Source of the DNA: Andreprevotia sp. IGB-42
Lineage (GTDB): Bacteria > Pseudomonadota > Gammaproteobacteria > Burkholderiales > Chitinibacteraceae
Assembly: GCF_009848685.1 (NCBI RefSeq)
Contig: NZ_WXTX01000004.1
Span: 248,001-312,000, forward strand
Length of the DNA: 64,000 nt
Direction: 5' to 3'
The notes below the pieces were generated by a model. It was not told the origin of the DNA and did not search any database. It saw only the letters and a program-made list of their open reading frames with translations. Made by a program: the position numbers and the translations under genes. This document shows positions 63,473-64,000 of the stretch, in pieces (the first letter of the stretch is position 1; each line of letters begins with the position of its first letter).

Positions 63473-64000
63473 ATGCCCGCCAACATCCTGCTCGTTGAAG
63501 ACGAACCCGCCATCCAGGAACTGATCGCTTTCAACCTCACGCAAGCGGGCCACCACGTGATGCGCGCCGACTCGGCCGAATCCGCCCAGAACATCGTGCG
63601 CAATGCGCTACCTGACCTGATCCTGCTGGACTGGATGCTGCCCGGCATGACCGGCATCGAACTGGCCAAGAAGCTGCGCGCGGAAGAGCGCACCAAGACC
63701 ATTCCGCTCATCATGCTGACTGCACGCAGCGATGAACAGGACAAGATTACCGGCCTCGATACCGGTGCCGATGATTACATCACCAAGCCATTCAGCCCGC
63801 GCGAGCTGCAGGCCCGCATCAAGGCCGTGCTGCGCCGCCGTGCACCGCAGGTCACCGATGATCTGGTGGAAGTGCAGGGCCTGAAGCTGGACCCGACCAC
63901 GCATCGCGTAACCGGCAACGGCGAGCATATCGACCTGGGCCCGACCGAATTCCGCCTGTTGCACTACTTCATGACCCACCCGGAGCGCGTGCATTCGCGT
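63473..64000 (+). CDS. phoB: Phosphate regulon response regulator PhoB (3' end outside window)
   Basis: The first 176 residues are visible; the frame is open to the window edge. Receiver domain: LLVEDEPAIQELIAFNL, phospho-acceptor Asp53 in LILLDWMLPGMTG, LTARSDE and KPFSPRELQARI. The start of the winged-helix domain (VTGNGEHIDLGPTEFRLLHY, MTHPERVHSR) follows. The VEDEPAIQELIAFNL start is characteristic of PhoB. phoR would be expected just beyond the window. Confidence 0.93.
   Translation, partial: MPANILLVEDEPAIQELIAFNLTQAGHHVMRADSAESAQNIVRNALPDLILLDWMLPGMTGIELAKKLRAEERTKTIPLIMLTARSDEQDKITGLDTGADDYITKPFSPRELQARIKAVLRRRAPQVTDDLVEVQGLKLDPTTHRVTGNGEHIDLGPTEFRLLHYFMTHPERVHSR

Overview
The window is a dense, roughly 62% GC stretch of chromosome, almost certainly from a chitin-degrading betaproteobacterium of the order Neisseriales (Chitinibacteraceae/Chromobacteriaceae-like). 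This rests on a secreted CBM5/12 polysaccharide deacetylase, a GH18-derived membrane regulator, the ubiE-ubiJ-ubiB block, the aroE-mtgA pair, DUF1631 paralogues, and NtrBC with a sigma-54 glnA promoter. No species name can be given from sequence alone. I saw no rRNA, tRNA, CRISPR array, insertion sequence or prophage.

Layout. (1) 1-11156: a complete chemosensory operon on the + strand: receptor (cut by the window edge), CheY, STAS protein, CheA, receptor, CheW, receptor, CheR, CheD, CheB and a REC-EAL c-di-GMP phosphodiesterase. It is closed by a bidirectional terminator. (2) 11220-15690 (-): a carbohydrate ABC importer (binding protein, two permeases, ATPase). Divergent from it, 16112-19627 (+), is a translationally coupled trio: a second, glucose-type binding protein, an OmpR-type regulator and a histidine kinase. 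(3) 19641-28942: a lipoprotein aminopeptidase, a chitin-type deacetylase, the GH18-TM-LytTR regulator, a MINPP-like phosphatase, an MFS exporter and a Sel1-like protein. (4) 28986-40172 (-): a second-messenger and protein-phosphorylation block: GAF-HD-GYP, GAF-GspE-type ATPase, metallo-beta-lactamase-fold hydrolase, CHASE2 adenylate cyclase, FHA protein, PP2C phosphatase and CHASE2 Ser/Thr kinase. (5) 40294-48023 (-): mtgA, aroE, two DUF1631 paralogues around a 108-aa protein, and a rhodanese. (6) 48440-59573: glnA with an NtrC/sigma-54 control region, a frameshifted GNAT gene, egtD-egtB (ergothioneine), a flavoprotein, MAPEG, HAD, SelW-like and DUF4124 genes, and ntrB-ntrC. (7) 59726-64000: STAS protein, ubiE-ubiJ-ubiB, a DUF971 gene, and the 5' part of phoB.

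The most unusual item is 22303-24549. It encodes a predicted periplasmic GH18 chitinase fold whose catalytic acid is replaced by Arg and whose YD motif is lost, while the substrate-binding Trp is kept. This is joined through one membrane helix to a cytoplasmic LytTR DNA-binding domain. It reads as a one-component chitin/chitooligosaccharide sensor, with the adjacent deacetylase gene as the nearest candidate target.

Functional links: NtrBC at 57-59.5 kb very likely drives glnA at 48.4 kb, because an NtrC dyad and a -24/-12 element are visible there; a similar dyad precedes ntrB. The 29-40 kb block puts c-di-GMP, cyclic nucleotide and Ser/Thr phosphorylation genes next to each other. All assignments come from reading motifs by eye; no database search was run.
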